Origin: Bryobacterales bacterium
Lineage (GTDB): Bacteria > Acidobacteriota > Terriglobia > Bryobacterales > Bryobacteraceae
Assembly (NCBI GenBank): GCA_003136575.1
Contig: PLEX01000214.1
Coordinates: 1 to 43,029 of the forward strand
DNA length: 43,029 nucleotides
Direction of reading: 5' to 3'
Every line of letters begins with the position of its first letter. Position 1 is the stretch's first letter. Below are positions 33,614 through 42,925 of this stretch, one piece after another. A model generated the notes under the pieces. It saw only the letters and a list, made by a program, of their open reading frames with translations. It had not been told where the DNA came from and did not search any database. The position numbers and the translations under genes were made by a program.

Positions 33614-33707
33614 GTTCAGGTTTGGGGAAGCGGGTCCGTGGCGCCGTGGGATTTCCGGTGGGCCAGCGATTTCCGGGATAACGAGTTCAAGAAAGGTGAG
33701 ACGCATT

Positions 33708-35072
33708 ATGAAATTTGAAGACAAGACGCTTGTTTGGGTGTTCACGGCGGCCGACATTAATAAAGACGGCTTCGTCACGCACGACGAACTGAGGACGACA
33801 TTCTCGAAATGGTTCTCCGACGCCGACACCGGCAAGACCGGATCGATCACGCAGGAACAGCTGACGACCGTCGTGAATGCCGCGATGCCTGCGCCCGCGG
33901 GCTTCGGCGGCGGTGGTGGCCGCGGCGCAGCTGGGCAGAACCAGACGCCGAAACCGGAAGACGTGGCGAAGATGATGGCCGCGTTGCCCGACTCCGCTCC
34001 GGCAAAACCCCTGAAGCCGCGCAAAGTGCTTGTGCTCTGCAAGGCGAATGGCTTCGTTCACTCGTCGATTCCGCTTGCCGCGAAGACCATTGAGGCCATG
34101 GGTACAAAGACCGGCGCATGGACGACTACGATTACTTACGATTCCGCCGACATCAATACGACGAATTTGCAACAGTATGACGTCCTGTTCCTCGACAGCA
34201 CGACCGGCGCTTTTCTCGACGATCCGAACGACTCTGGAACAACGGCGGCCCGCAAGGCGGCGCTGCTGGCATTTGTGCGGGGAGGCAAGGGAATCGCCGG
34301 TATTCACGCCGCATCCGATTCCTATCATGCGGCCGCTCCCACGCCCGGCGCAGCCCCTGGCGCCGCCCGCGGCGGTGGTGGACGCGGCGGCGTTGGCGGA
34401 CAGTTGGTCGCGTTTATGTTCACTTCGGGCGACAAGAACAACGATCAGAAGCTGAGCGGCGCGGAGATGACGTCGCTGGCCGACGCGTGGTACGACAAGC
34501 TGGATCCGGATAAGGCGGGCAAGGTTAGTCAGGCCGACTTCAACACGCGGTTCGCGGCACTGATGCCGGCGGCCGCTCCTGGCGGAGGTCGTGGAGCGGG
34601 CGCGGTTCCGCAGGGTCCCGACAACCAGGTGGGCACCTGGCCCGATTTCAACAATCTGATCGCCGGCTTCTTCAAATTCCACTGGGTTTACCCGCAGGAG
34701 ATTACGGTGAAGATCGACGATCCGAAGAGTCCGTTGACGGCTATGTTCCACGGGAAGGAATTCGTGATTCACGACGAGACCTATACGCAGAGCATCAACA
34801 GCAGTTGGTCGCGCAAGAACGTCCATGTTCTTACGAGCATCGATTACGACAAGATGAGCCCGGAGGACAAGGCGAAGGAGTCCAATCCGCGGGCGGATCA
34901 CGACTACGGTCTGAGCTGGATTCGGCGCGAAGGCCAGGGCCGCGTGTTCTACGAAGCCCACGGACACGACGAGAGCATTTACGCGATGACGCCGATGCTG
35001 GAGCATGTGCTGGCCGGAGTGCAGTACGCGGCGGGGGATTTGAAGGCGGACGATAGTCCGAGCATGAAGTAG
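33708..35072 (+). CDS. ThuA-domain protein with EF-hand pairs inserted
   Basis: The 454-residue product begins with an EF-hand pair: a canonical loop at residues 16-27 (DINKDGFVTHDE) and a weaker one at 40-51 (DTGKTGSITQEQ). A Gly-rich linker leads into a ThuA-fold domain that starts near residue 105 (RKVLVLCKANGF). After GIAGIHAASDSYH there is a second Gly/Ala-rich linker and a second EF-hand pair (242-253, DKNNDQKLSGAE; 266-277, DPDKAGKVSQAD). The ThuA fold then resumes at about 302 (TWPDFNNLIAGFFKFHWV). A calcium-responsive role is inferred. No signal peptide is visible. The ATG at 33708 has AAGGTGAG upstream. Confidence 0.88.
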   Translation: MKFEDKTLVWVFTAADINKDGFVTHDELRTTFSKWFSDADTGKTGSITQEQLTTVVNAAMPAPAGFGGGGGRGAAGQNQTPKPEDVAKMMAALPDSAPAKPLKPRKVLVLCKANGFVHSSIPLAAKTIEAMGTKTGAWTTTITYDSADINTTNLQQYDVLFLDSTTGAFLDDPNDSGTTAARKAALLAFVRGGKGIAGIHAASDSYHAAAPTPGAAPGAARGGGGRGGVGGQLVAFMFTSGDKNNDQKLSGAEMTSLADAWYDKLDPDKAGKVSQADFNTRFAALMPAAAPGGGRGAGAVPQGPDNQVGTWPDFNNLIAGFFKFHWVYPQEITVKIDDPKSPLTAMFHGKEFVIHDETYTQSINSSWSRKNVHVLTSIDYDKMSPEDKAKESNPRADHDYGLSWIRREGQGRVFYEAHGHDESIYAMTPMLEHVLAGVQYAAGDLKADDSPSMK

Positions 35073-35086
35073 TTGCGGAAAACAAC

Positions 35087-35122
35087 GCGGGGCAGTCGCC
35101 GGATTGCCCCCGCAATGTTTTT
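35087..35122 (+). terminator. Probable intrinsic terminator
   Basis: GCGGGGCA and TGCCCCCGC form a stem with one bulged base and a 10-nt loop, followed within four bases by TTTTT. It lies 15 bases after the stop codon of the EF-hand/ThuA gene, as expected for a terminator. Confidence 0.55.
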
Positions 35123-35384
35123 GGGGACAGGGCGGCGTAATGGGCCAGCGCCGCATTCATCCAGCGCGTGCGCTGCGGGTAGTTCCAGAGCACACGTGTC
35201 GATCAGCGACAGGGTAGGGGTGCTTCAACCTTATAAAGTGAAGTTGCCGGAAAACTCGCCGCTACGGAACCGCTTACTTACGTGCGCGGCTCGGAACGTC
35301 CGTGGAATCAGCCGCAACTGCCCTTCGGGGACCAGTCCCGGTTGAAACACGTTCACATGTTCGAGCTGTGAGAAAATCGGAGCC
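35123..35384. other. Gap before the cytochrome gene
   Basis: No gene is seen. A TATAAA hexamer at 35232-35237 could be a -10 box for the cytochrome gene, but no clear -35 box precedes it. A GGAG sequence lies three bases before the start codon. Confidence 0.3.
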
Positions 35385-37703
35385 ATGTCAGGTGTCGGGC
35401 GTCCGCCGAAATCCGGAATCGCGCTGGCGGTGTTGGGGATTGCGGTTGCAGCCGCGCTCTCTCAGGTCAAGCCAGCGCAGTCTCCAGCGGATGCGTCGCC
35501 ACGCATATTGACCGCCGCGGACGCCAACAGCTACGTGGATCCCGCATTGTGCGCCGCGTGCCATCAGGCGATTGCCGACAGTTTTGCGAAGACTGGCATG
35601 GGCCGGTCGTTCTACCGGCCTAAGCCGCAAAACGCCGTCGAAACCTTCGGGAAACCCTACTATCACGCCGCCTCCGACACTTATCTTGAGATGATCGAAC
35701 GCGGCGGCAAATATTTCCAGCGCCGATGGCAAATCGGTTTCGACGGGCGCGAAACCAATATCGACGAAAAACAGGTCGATTATGTCCTCGGTTCCGGCAA
35801 CCACAACCGAAGTTACATTCATCGGACTGAGCGGAATACCCTGCAACAACTGCCCCTTGGCTGGTATTCCGAAAAAGGTGGTTTTTGGGCTATGTCGCCC
35901 GGCTACGACCGCGCGGATTACCAAGGGTCGACGCGCGCGGTGAACTACCCGTGCATGTTCTGTCACAACGCCTACCCGAAGATTCCGAAGGCCAACGAGG
36001 AGGCCGACGCGATCCCTGAATTCCTGGAGCCGCTGCCGGAAGGGATCGATTGCCAGCGAGGCCATGGTCCGGGGAAAAAGCACGTGGAAGCCGCGGGCCG
36101 GGCGGGCGCGAAGGTGGAGGAGATTCGGGCGGCGATCGTGAACCCGAAACGCCTCAGCCCCGAGCGAGAACTCGAAGTCTGCATGCAGTGCCACCTGCAG
36201 ACGACCGCGTTCTCGCTGCCGCACTCCATCCAGCGGTTCGGCAGCGGTCCGTTCTCCTACGTGCCGGGCGAGCCGATGGGCAGCTTTCGTTTTACCTTCG
36301 ACCGTGCGGGGGGCATGGGGGACAAGTTCGAGATCGCGCACACGGCGTATCGGATGCGCGAATCGCAATGTTTCCTGCAAAGCGCGGGCAAGCTGCGCTG
36401 CACCACTTGTCACGATCCGCATAGCATTCCGCCCGCGGGAACTGCATCGGCGCGCTACAACGGCATTTGCCGCGATTGCCATGGGGCTGCGGAACTGGCT
36501 CGCGCGGCGCCCGCGGCCGTGCACGGTTCGGGCGGCGCCGACTGCATCGGCTGCCACATGCCGAAGCGCAGAACAGACGATGTGGTGCACGTCGTCATGA
36601 CCGACCATCTGATCCAGAGGCGTCCGCCCGCGGGCGATTTGCTCGCTGAGAAAGCCGAGATACACGAGACGCCAGCTACCGTGTACCACGGCGAAGTGGT
36701 ACCGTACTATCCGCCGGTGCCGGGTGCGAACGAGGCGGAGGCGGCGCTTTATTCCGCTGTCGCGCAGATCCACGACGGCAGCAATCTTCAGAACGGACTT
36801 ACTCGGCTTGAGAGCCTGATCGAAAAATACCGGCCAGCGGAAGCGGGATTTTACACGGCGCTCGGCAACGGGTTGCGAAGCGCGGGCCAGCTTCCGAGAG
36901 CGCTTCCTTATTTGGAAGAGGCCGTGAGGCGCGCGCCCGGGGCGACGATCGTGTTGCGAAATCTGGGAAGTGCGCAGATGGAGTCGGGGCAGTTGCCGCA
37001 GGCCGAGGCAACTTTGCGGCGAGTTACCGCGCAGATACCCGGCGATGCGCAGGCGTGGGGAATGCTGGGCCAGGTGTCGTATATGGAAGGCAAGAGCCAG
37101 GAAGGAAAGGCGGCGTTTACTAAGGCGATCGGACTCGAGCCGGAAGAACCCGATGTGCGCAGTTCGTTCGCGACGTTCCTGCTGAAGGAAGGCGATGCCG
37201 CGGAGGCCGAGAAGCAGGTCCGCGAGGCGGTGCGGATTCGGCCGGGCAGCGCGCCATCTCGCGCGAACCTGGCGAGTTTGCTGGCGTCGCGCGACGCGAC
37301 GGTGGAAGCGAGATATGAGTTCAAACAGAGTATCCGGCTGAATCCGGATTTCGCCGAGGCGCGGCTCAACTACGCGCGGCTACTGGCAAGTTTGGGCGAG
37401 ACGGAGGAAGCGCAGAATCAGGCGGACGCGGCGGTTAAGGCGGACGCGAAGCTTGCGGACGCGCACCGGCTGCTTGGTTCTTTGCTGGGGAGAAAAGGCG
37501 ATGTTGATGGAGCGCTTCGGGAGTTGCAGACCGCGGTGCAGTTGCAGCCGGATTCAGGTCGGGCGCAGTATGAACTGGCGGTGGCGCTGGGGCTGAAGCG
37601 AGACATTCCGGCGGCGATCGAACATCTGAAGCTCGCGGCCGGCGGGACGGACCCGGAAGCGAAGGAACAAGCGCTGGAATTGCTGCGGAGACTCGGGCAA
37701 TGA
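35385..37703 (+). CDS. Multihaem c-type cytochrome fused to TPR repeats
   Basis: The 772-residue product has a short N-terminal hydrophobic segment (about 10-26) for export. The first half holds six CXXCH haem motifs: CAACH (56), CMFCH (190), CMQCH (266), CTTCH (339), CRDCH (362) and CIGCH (387). A seventh, at 223, reads CQRGH, with the second Cys replaced by Gly. The arrangement resembles cytochrome c554/NrfA-like electron carriers. Residues ~440-770 form about nine TPR units (for example AEAGFYTALGNGLRSAGQLPRALPYLEEAV). It is probably a periplasmic electron carrier docked by its TPRs. The partner is unknown. Confidence 0.88.
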   Translation: MSGVGRPPKSGIALAVLGIAVAAALSQVKPAQSPADASPRILTAADANSYVDPALCAACHQAIADSFAKTGMGRSFYRPKPQNAVETFGKPYYHAASDTYLEMIERGGKYFQRRWQIGFDGRETNIDEKQVDYVLGSGNHNRSYIHRTERNTLQQLPLGWYSEKGGFWAMSPGYDRADYQGSTRAVNYPCMFCHNAYPKIPKANEEADAIPEFLEPLPEGIDCQRGHGPGKKHVEAAGRAGAKVEEIRAAIVNPKRLSPERELEVCMQCHLQTTAFSLPHSIQRFGSGPFSYVPGEPMGSFRFTFDRAGGMGDKFEIAHTAYRMRESQCFLQSAGKLRCTTCHDPHSIPPAGTASARYNGICRDCHGAAELARAAPAAVHGSGGADCIGCHMPKRRTDDVVHVVMTDHLIQRRPPAGDLLAEKAEIHETPATVYHGEVVPYYPPVPGANEAEAALYSAVAQIHDGSNLQNGLTRLESLIEKYRPAEAGFYTALGNGLRSAGQLPRALPYLEEAVRRAPGATIVLRNLGSAQMESGQLPQAEATLRRVTAQIPGDAQAWGMLGQVSYMEGKSQEGKAAFTKAIGLEPEEPDVRSSFATFLLKEGDAAEAEKQVREAVRIRPGSAPSRANLASLLASRDATVEARYEFKQSIRLNPDFAEARLNYARLLASLGETEEAQNQADAAVKADAKLADAHRLLGSLLGRKGDVDGALRELQTAVQLQPDSGRAQYELAVALGLKRDIPAAIEHLKLAAGGTDPEAKEQALELLRRLGQ

Positions 37704-37983
37704 GATCTGCAGCGGATTCGTTCCACCAGAACCAGTGTTCCCCGCCCAGTCTTATTCCGGTCCTTCTTTCCAGCCGACTCCCGACACCCACCGCACCGGT
37801 TTGCCCCGACTGACGTCGATGAGACCCCCGGCCCCTTCGATCGGCAGGGCATTCGCCCATTCCCCGATTCCGTCGTCCGACAACGAGGCGCTATCCGGGT
37901 GCGGGCGGCTGAGCGAGCGGCGCAGAACGGCGAAAATCCAACTCGCGCCACCTTGATACGTTCGACATTCGGTATTTCATACC

Positions 37984-38589
37984 TTACCCAGCGAACGCGA
38001 GCCGCACCGCAAGACTCGCCTCGGGTGCCGCGAGCGGCGACACAGTCTCCAGTTCGCCGTACGCGATAACGGACAAATAGCGCCCTTCGTGCGGATCGCG
38101 GTGCACGATCATCTGGCGGCTGCCTATATCGAGGATCCAGTAGTCGGCGATGCCCGCACGGGCGTAAAGGCGCGCCTTCACCGAGCTGTCAAACGCGATA
38201 GTACTGTCGGCGATTTCCACTACCAGCCGCAAGTCCCGAGGCTGCGGATTGTCCGTTTGGAATACGGTGAAGGGCCGCGTCAGTACAATTAAATCCGGCT
38301 CCGGCTCGTTGGACTCGTTGTCGCGGGCGGCGATGTCGATCGGCGTTTCCTGCTGGACGAACAGGTGGCCGAATATTTCAGTCAGCCATATGCGGAGCAG
38401 GGACACTGAATTGGAATGCGGCCGGTTCTTGCCCATGCGGCTGATCAGTTCCCCTTCGACTAATTCGAGTTTTGCGCAATCCAGTATCCCGGCCGCCTGA
38501 AGTCTTGCGCATTCGGCACGGGTCCAGAGTTTGCGGGGAGGACCCGGAGACGCGGGAATGGGCGGAACTTCCGCAATTGCGACCGGCAT
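37984..38589 (-). CDS. Uma2-family (DUF820) putative endonuclease
   Basis: The 201-residue product has the Uma2 PD-(D/E)XK-like core: EPEPDLIVL (D99), LVVEIADST (E125) and SVKARLYARAGIADYWILDI (K138), preceded by KLELVEGELISRMG. Uma2 proteins are very common in cyanobacteria and some soil bacteria. A nuclease role is predicted from the fold, but the biology is unproven. It is a single gene on the minus strand. Confidence 0.85.
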   Translation of the reverse strand: MPVAIAEVPPIPASPGPPRKLWTRAECARLQAAGILDCAKLELVEGELISRMGKNRPHSNSVSLLRIWLTEIFGHLFVQQETPIDIAARDNESNEPEPDLIVLTRPFTVFQTDNPQPRDLRLVVEIADSTIAFDSSVKARLYARAGIADYWILDIGSRQMIVHRDPHEGRYLSVIAYGELETVSPLAAPEASLAVRLAFAG

Positions 38590-38684
38590 AGTTTCCTCAC
38601 CCGTATTCTACCCCGCGGGCCTTCGGGTTAGCATAGGACGTGACTGGACGCCTCGGCGATGACAGGTTATATGGAAAACATTTG

Positions 38685-39888
38685 ATGAAACCTCGGACCA
38701 GCGGCTCACGGCGGCAGTTTCTCTCGGCCTTCGCCACGACAGCGGGGGCCGCAACCATGCTTCGTCCGCGCCTGGGCTGGGCGGCGGAAACATCGATCCG
38801 CGCGTGGCCGGCATCGTGGCCACGACGATCGGGATCGACACCCATAATCATGTCGACGTTCCCCTCACCGAAGCCGAAATGCCTGGCCCGGACATCGATC
38901 TGGCCGCCGAAATGAAGCGTTCCGGCCTCTCGGCCATCTGCATGACGTTTGCCACCGACTACCAGCAAGGCGACGCGTATGACCGCTTTCTCAAAGGGAT
39001 GGCGTCGATGGATCGTCAACAGGTTGGCAACCACATGAAGCGTTCCTTGACCCCGGCCGATGTCCGGACCGCCCATGACAATCGCCAGCCGACGGTTATA
39101 CAGGCGATCGAAGGCGGCCACTTCCTCCAAGGCCGGCTTGAGCGAGTGGAAGAAGCGTATAAGCGGGGATTGCGGCACTTTGGGCTGCTTCACGACAGCG
39201 ACGCCTCCGAGCCACTGGGCGACGTTTACACCAACCCTCGCGCTATGGCGGGCTGACCTCATTCGGGGCAGCCGTCATTAAGGAGTGCAATCGGCTCGGC
39301 ATGCTCGTCGACCTTGCACATGCCAACGTGCAAACCGCCGAAGCCGCGCTTAAGGTCACTACGCGGCCGGTTATCATCTCCCATACCGGCCTCGATACGC
39401 AGTTGGGGCGCAATCCGAATATGGCGGGGATGATGCGGCCAAGGCTCATTGGCAAAGAGCAGGCTAAAACAGTCGCCAATGCAGGGGGTGCCGTCGGTGT
39501 CTGGACGCATCTGGCCGACACGCCGCTCGAATACCCGCAGAATATCCGGGCTCTGGTGGATGTGATCGGGGTCGAACATGTGTGCATCGGCACGGATACC
39601 AAGCTCACCCAGCCGGGCGGTGGATTTGGACGCGGACCTGGCGGACCCGGCGGGCCTGGCAGCGGTCGAGGTCCCGATGGCGGATTTGGTCGCGGACCGG
39701 GCGGTGGTCCCGGTGGCGGACCCGGTCGCGCGGGGGAACGCACTAACCGGGCATGGCAGGATCAAACGGCAAGGTTCTACTACGTCGTTGTCGATGCGAT
39801 GCTGAAGACCGGATTTGCCCCGGATGAGATCGGAAAGATCGGTGGCGGAAACTATCTAAGGCTATTTGGCGAGGCAGTTAAGAAATAG
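38685..39888 (+). pseudogene. M19 membrane dipeptidase-like gene with two frameshifts
   Basis: The gene reads as one M19 (renal dipeptidase-like) protein across three frames. First comes a Tat signal MKPRTSGSRRQFLSAFATTAGAA. After a shift at about 38790 comes GIDTHNHVDVP (zinc-binding HNH), then ATDYQQGDAYDRFLKGM, IQAIEGGHFL (bridging Glu) and GLRHFGLLHDSDASEPLGDVYTNP. After a second shift near 39245 come LVDLAHANVQTAEAAL, PVIISHTGLDTQ and VCIGTDTK. The C-terminus has a Gly-rich insert and a conserved GKIGGGNYLRLFGE end. Each shift is by one base in the same sense, and the active-site residues remain, so decay is recent or these are sequence errors. Confidence 0.82.
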
Positions 39889-39903
39889 GCCGGTCTCGAA
39901 ACA

Positions 39904-40530
39904 TCAACTCAGAATCTTCGCCAGCCAGTTTTTCCCGACAGAAAAATCCTGCGGCGTCAACCCGTGATCCGCATCGATCATCGCCATGTCAACCGCCGCT
40001 CCAGCCCGTCCCAGGAGCCGCGCCAGATGCTCACTCGCGCCTTCAGGCATTTTGTCGTCGCGCTGTCCTGCGATCACCAGGACCGGAGCCCCGCTCAGGT
40101 CCGGCAAATTCTCCGGTTCGAAGATCGTCCTCGGGCGTAGCAGCAGCCCTCCGGCCAGGATTCCAGGATGCAGCAACATCGTCGAGGCCGCGATGCTCGC
40201 GCCGTTGGAGAAGCCGAGCGCGAAAACCTTCGTCGCGTCCAACCGGTACTGCACTACTGCCGCCGTCACCCAGTCGGCGAGTTCGGCGGTGCGCGAGCGC
40301 ACTTCGGCTACGTCGAAAACGTCGGGAGAAACTCGCGCGAAGAAGCGAGCCGCGCCATTTTCCAACGCTTTGCCGCGCGGGCTCAGGAACGCTGCGCCCG
40401 GAGCCAATGCGCGGGCTACCGGAAGCAGGTCGTTCTCATCGCCACCCTGGCCATGCAAGACCAAAATCGTAGACGCCAGCTTACCCGGCACGAAGTTGTG
40501 AATGAACGCGGATTGCGTTGCGTCAGACAT
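39904..40530 (-). CDS. Carboxylesterase/phospholipase-like alpha/beta hydrolase
   Basis: The 208-residue product has the serine hydrolase pattern: LVLHGQGGDENDL (oxyanion hole), S108 in LGFSNGASIA, D158 in IAGQRDDKMP and H189 in DADHGLTP. This is the phospholipase/carboxylesterase (predicted esterase) type. The ATG at 40530 is preferred; the frame runs further upstream into the glycosyltransferase gene. It lies 14 bp downstream of that gene and may be co-transcribed. Confidence 0.87.
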   Translation of the reverse strand: MSDATQSAFIHNFVPGKLASTILVLHGQGGDENDLLPVARALAPGAAFLSPRGKALENGAARFFARVSPDVFDVAEVRSRTAELADWVTAAVVQYRLDATKVFALGFSNGASIAASTMLLHPGILAGGLLLRPRTIFEPENLPDLSGAPVLVIAGQRDDKMPEGASEHLARLLGRAGAAVDMAMIDADHGLTPQDFSVGKNWLAKILS

Positions 40531-40544
40531 GGCGGTTCGCGCGG

Positions 40545-41312
40545 CTACCGGTACTTCCCCCGCAGATCGTTCCATCGCACCGCGGCAAGCTCGGAGAAAG
40601 CGTGAAGCCCCGTCATCATGCCCACTTTGCTCCCTTCCACATGGTTCCATCGCACGGGAACTTCAGAAATCCGGAAGCCGTGTTTCTTCGCGATGAAGAG
40701 GATCTCCACGTCGAAGCCGAACCGCTCCTGCGTCTGCCGCGAAAAGACATCTTGCGCCGCGGAAGAGTGAAAAAGCTTGAATCCGCATTGAGTGTCGGCG
40801 ATCGGCAACCCAACCACTGTCCGCATCACGGTATTGAATACACGGCCCGCGCCCTCCCGGATTCCCGGCTGGTGGACTCCGATCAGAGACCGGTCGAGAG
40901 CCCGCGATCCGATGGCAACCTGCGAGCCATCGCGTTCAATGGCCGCCCAAAGCTTGTCCAGTTCTTCAATGGGCGCGGAAAGATCGGCATCGGTAAACAA
41001 ACGCCATTCGCAGCGCGCCTCCGACATGCCGTGGCGAACCGAGTAGCCCTTCCCCCGATTTCCCGGATTTCGCAGGACGCGGACGTTCGGATTATCTCCG
41101 CCGAAAGAGGTGGCCACTTCCACCGTGCCATCCGTCGAGCCGTCGTCCACAACGACGATTTCGTGAAAAGTCCATGCCGAGCCGGCAAGATATTCCTCAA
41201 TACGCCGGAGCGTTTCCGGCAGCCTTGTCTGCTCGTTATACGCCGGAACGACAATGGAAAGGGAACGAATCAAAATCGGTCTTCGGGGCGGTGTTGGACG
41301 GCGAATTTTCAT
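40545..41312 (-). CDS. Family 2 glycosyltransferase (dolichyl-phosphate glucosyltransferase-like)
   Basis: The 255-residue product has the GT2 nucleotide-sugar site: IVVPAYNEQTRL near 20, VVVDDGSTDGT near 55-63, and the metal-binding TDADLSAP near 108-114, with the downstream GSRALD and GLPIADTQCGFKLF of the polyprenyl-phosphate sugar-transferase group. No C-terminal membrane helices are seen, so it is probably a peripheral enzyme loading glucose or mannose onto a lipid carrier. Confidence 0.9.
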   Translation of the reverse strand: MKIRRPTPPRRPILIRSLSIVVPAYNEQTRLPETLRRIEEYLAGSAWTFHEIVVVDDGSTDGTVEVATSFGGDNPNVRVLRNPGNRGKGYSVRHGMSEARCEWRLFTDADLSAPIEELDKLWAAIERDGSQVAIGSRALDRSLIGVHQPGIREGAGRVFNTVMRTVVGLPIADTQCGFKLFHSSAAQDVFSRQTQERFGFDVEILFIAKKHGFRISEVPVRWNHVEGSKVGMMTGLHAFSELAAVRWNDLRGKYR

Positions 41313-41419
41313 GATAACCGATGGGCTGAGGCTGGCCTTGCGGCGCGGGTCGGAGATAATGGAAAATTGACTCCGGCCGTAGCCGGAGATATCGTTTCGG
41401 AAACCGGGGAGATACTTTT

Positions 41420-42922
41420 TTGTCGCTGGAAGACGGATTATTTGAGCAGCGCGTGGCGCGCATCAGTGAGATTGAAGCACTTGGCTACCTGCCGTTCGGC
41501 AAGCGCTTCGATTTCACGCACACCGTTCCGGAAATCCTGAGCGATTACTCGGAAAAGACCGCCGAACAACTGGTCCCCGAGATCCGCGTCACGGTCGCCG
41601 GCCGTGTGCAAACGAAACGGCCTATGGGCAAGGCCGGCTTTATGCACATCCAGCAGAATGGCGGTAAGCTGCAGCTCTATATCCGCAAGGACGGCGTGCC
41701 GGAACGCGACTACGCGCTGTTCGGGCTGCTCGATCTCGGCGATATCGTCGGCGCGGAAGGCTATCTGTTCCGCACGCGCACCGGCGAACTGAGCCTGCAT
41801 GTGGAGAAGCTCGAATTCCTTTCGAAAACCCTGCTTGCTATGCCGGAAAAATTCCACGGCCTCGAAGACGTGGAGACGCGTTATCGACAGCGCTATCTCG
41901 ATCTGATTGCCAACCAGGAAGTCCGCGGCGTGTTCGTAACGCGCGCGAAGATCATCGCCTCGATCCGCAGGCAACTGGAATCGCGCGGTTTCATCGAAGT
42001 GGAAACGCCGATGCTGCAGGCGATCTACGGCGGCGCGGCGGCGCGGCCGTTCGTCACGCATCACAATACGCTCGATATCGACCTTTACATGCGCATCGCG
42101 CCGGAGTTGTACCTGAAGCGGCTGATCGTCGGCGGATTCGATCGCGTTTACGAAATCAACCGCAACTTCCGCAACGAAGGCATCTCGACGCGGCACAACC
42201 CGGAGTTCACCATGGTTGAGTTCTACCAGGCCTACACCGACTACAAAGGCCTGATGGATTTCAGCGAGGAACTGCTGCGGCAACTGGCCATTGATGCGAC
42301 CGGCGGCACATCCGTCCCCTTTGGCGACCAGACGCTCGATTTCAGCGTGCTTCGGCGCATTACGATGCGTCAGGCGGTAGTCGAATACTGGGACGGCGAC
42401 GGGGGCCCGACTATGGATAACGTCCGCGATCCGGAATGGCTGATTTCCGCAACGGGCAAGGCCACGGCTGGTGAAGCGCTGGCGCATTTATTCGAAGTAC
42501 ACGCCGAGCGGAAGCTGATCCAGCCTACGGTGGTCTACGAATTTCCCATCGAGATTTCGCCGCTTGCCAACAACAATCCCGACGACCCGGCCATGGTGGA
42601 TCGCTTCGAAATCTTTATCGCCGGCATGGAAATCGGCAACGCGTTTACGGAGCTGAATAACCCCATCGAGCAGCGCCGCCGTTTCGACGCGCAACTCGAC
42701 ATGCGCGAACGCGGCGACGACGAAGCGCACCAGATGGACGAAGACTATCTTCGCGCCATGTCGTATGGGATGCCGCCGACCGCGGGCGAAGGGCTCGGCA
42801 TCGATCGGCTCACCATGTTGCTGACCAATTCTCAGTCGATCCGCGACGTGATTCTGTTCCCGCTGCTGCGGCCCGAAGGCGAAATCGGCATGGCGGACAA
42901 ACTGCGCCGCCTGGGCGGGTGA
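41420..42922 (+). CDS. lysS: Class II lysyl-tRNA synthetase
   Basis: The enzyme charges tRNA-Lys. The 500 residues hold an N-terminal OB-fold anticodon-binding domain (about 55-150, [20 protein letters not shown]) and the class II core: motif 1 near [13 protein letters not shown], motif 2 [18 protein letters not shown], and motif 3 [12 protein letters not shown]. Translation starts at TTG, with GGGGAG about nine bases upstream, since no ATG or GTG precedes [14 protein letters not shown]. It is a single-copy core gene, intact here. Confidence 0.97.
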   Translation: MSLEDGLFEQRVARISEIEALGYLPFGKRFDFTHTVPEILSDYSEKTAEQLVPEIRVTVAGRVQTKRPMGKAGFMHIQQNGGKLQLYIRKDGVPERDYALFGLLDLGDIVGAEGYLFRTRTGELSLHVEKLEFLSKTLLAMPEKFHGLEDVETRYRQRYLDLIANQEVRGVFVTRAKIIASIRRQLESRGFIEVETPMLQAIYGGAAARPFVTHHNTLDIDLYMRIAPELYLKRLIVGGFDRVYEINRNFRNEGISTRHNPEFTMVEFYQAYTDYKGLMDFSEELLRQLAIDATGGTSVPFGDQTLDFSVLRRITMRQAVVEYWDGDGGPTMDNVRDPEWLISATGKATAGEALAHLFEVHAERKLIQPTVVYEFPIEISPLANNNPDDPAMVDRFEIFIAGMEIGNAFTELNNPIEQRRRFDAQLDMRERGDDEAHQMDEDYLRAMSYGMPPTAGEGLGIDRLTMLLTNSQSIRDVILFPLLRPEGEIGMADKLRRLGG

Positions 42923-42925
42923 TCG

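Noticed and set aside
33687-35156. A 489-codon open frame on the - strand.
   Set aside because: It is antisense to the EF-hand/ThuA gene, which has clear motifs and a good ribosome-binding site.
37704-37983. Possible minus-strand relic (reads LPIEGAGGLIDVSRGKPVRW) between the cytochrome and Uma2 genes.
   Set aside because: Short, without start codon or family match; too weak to call.
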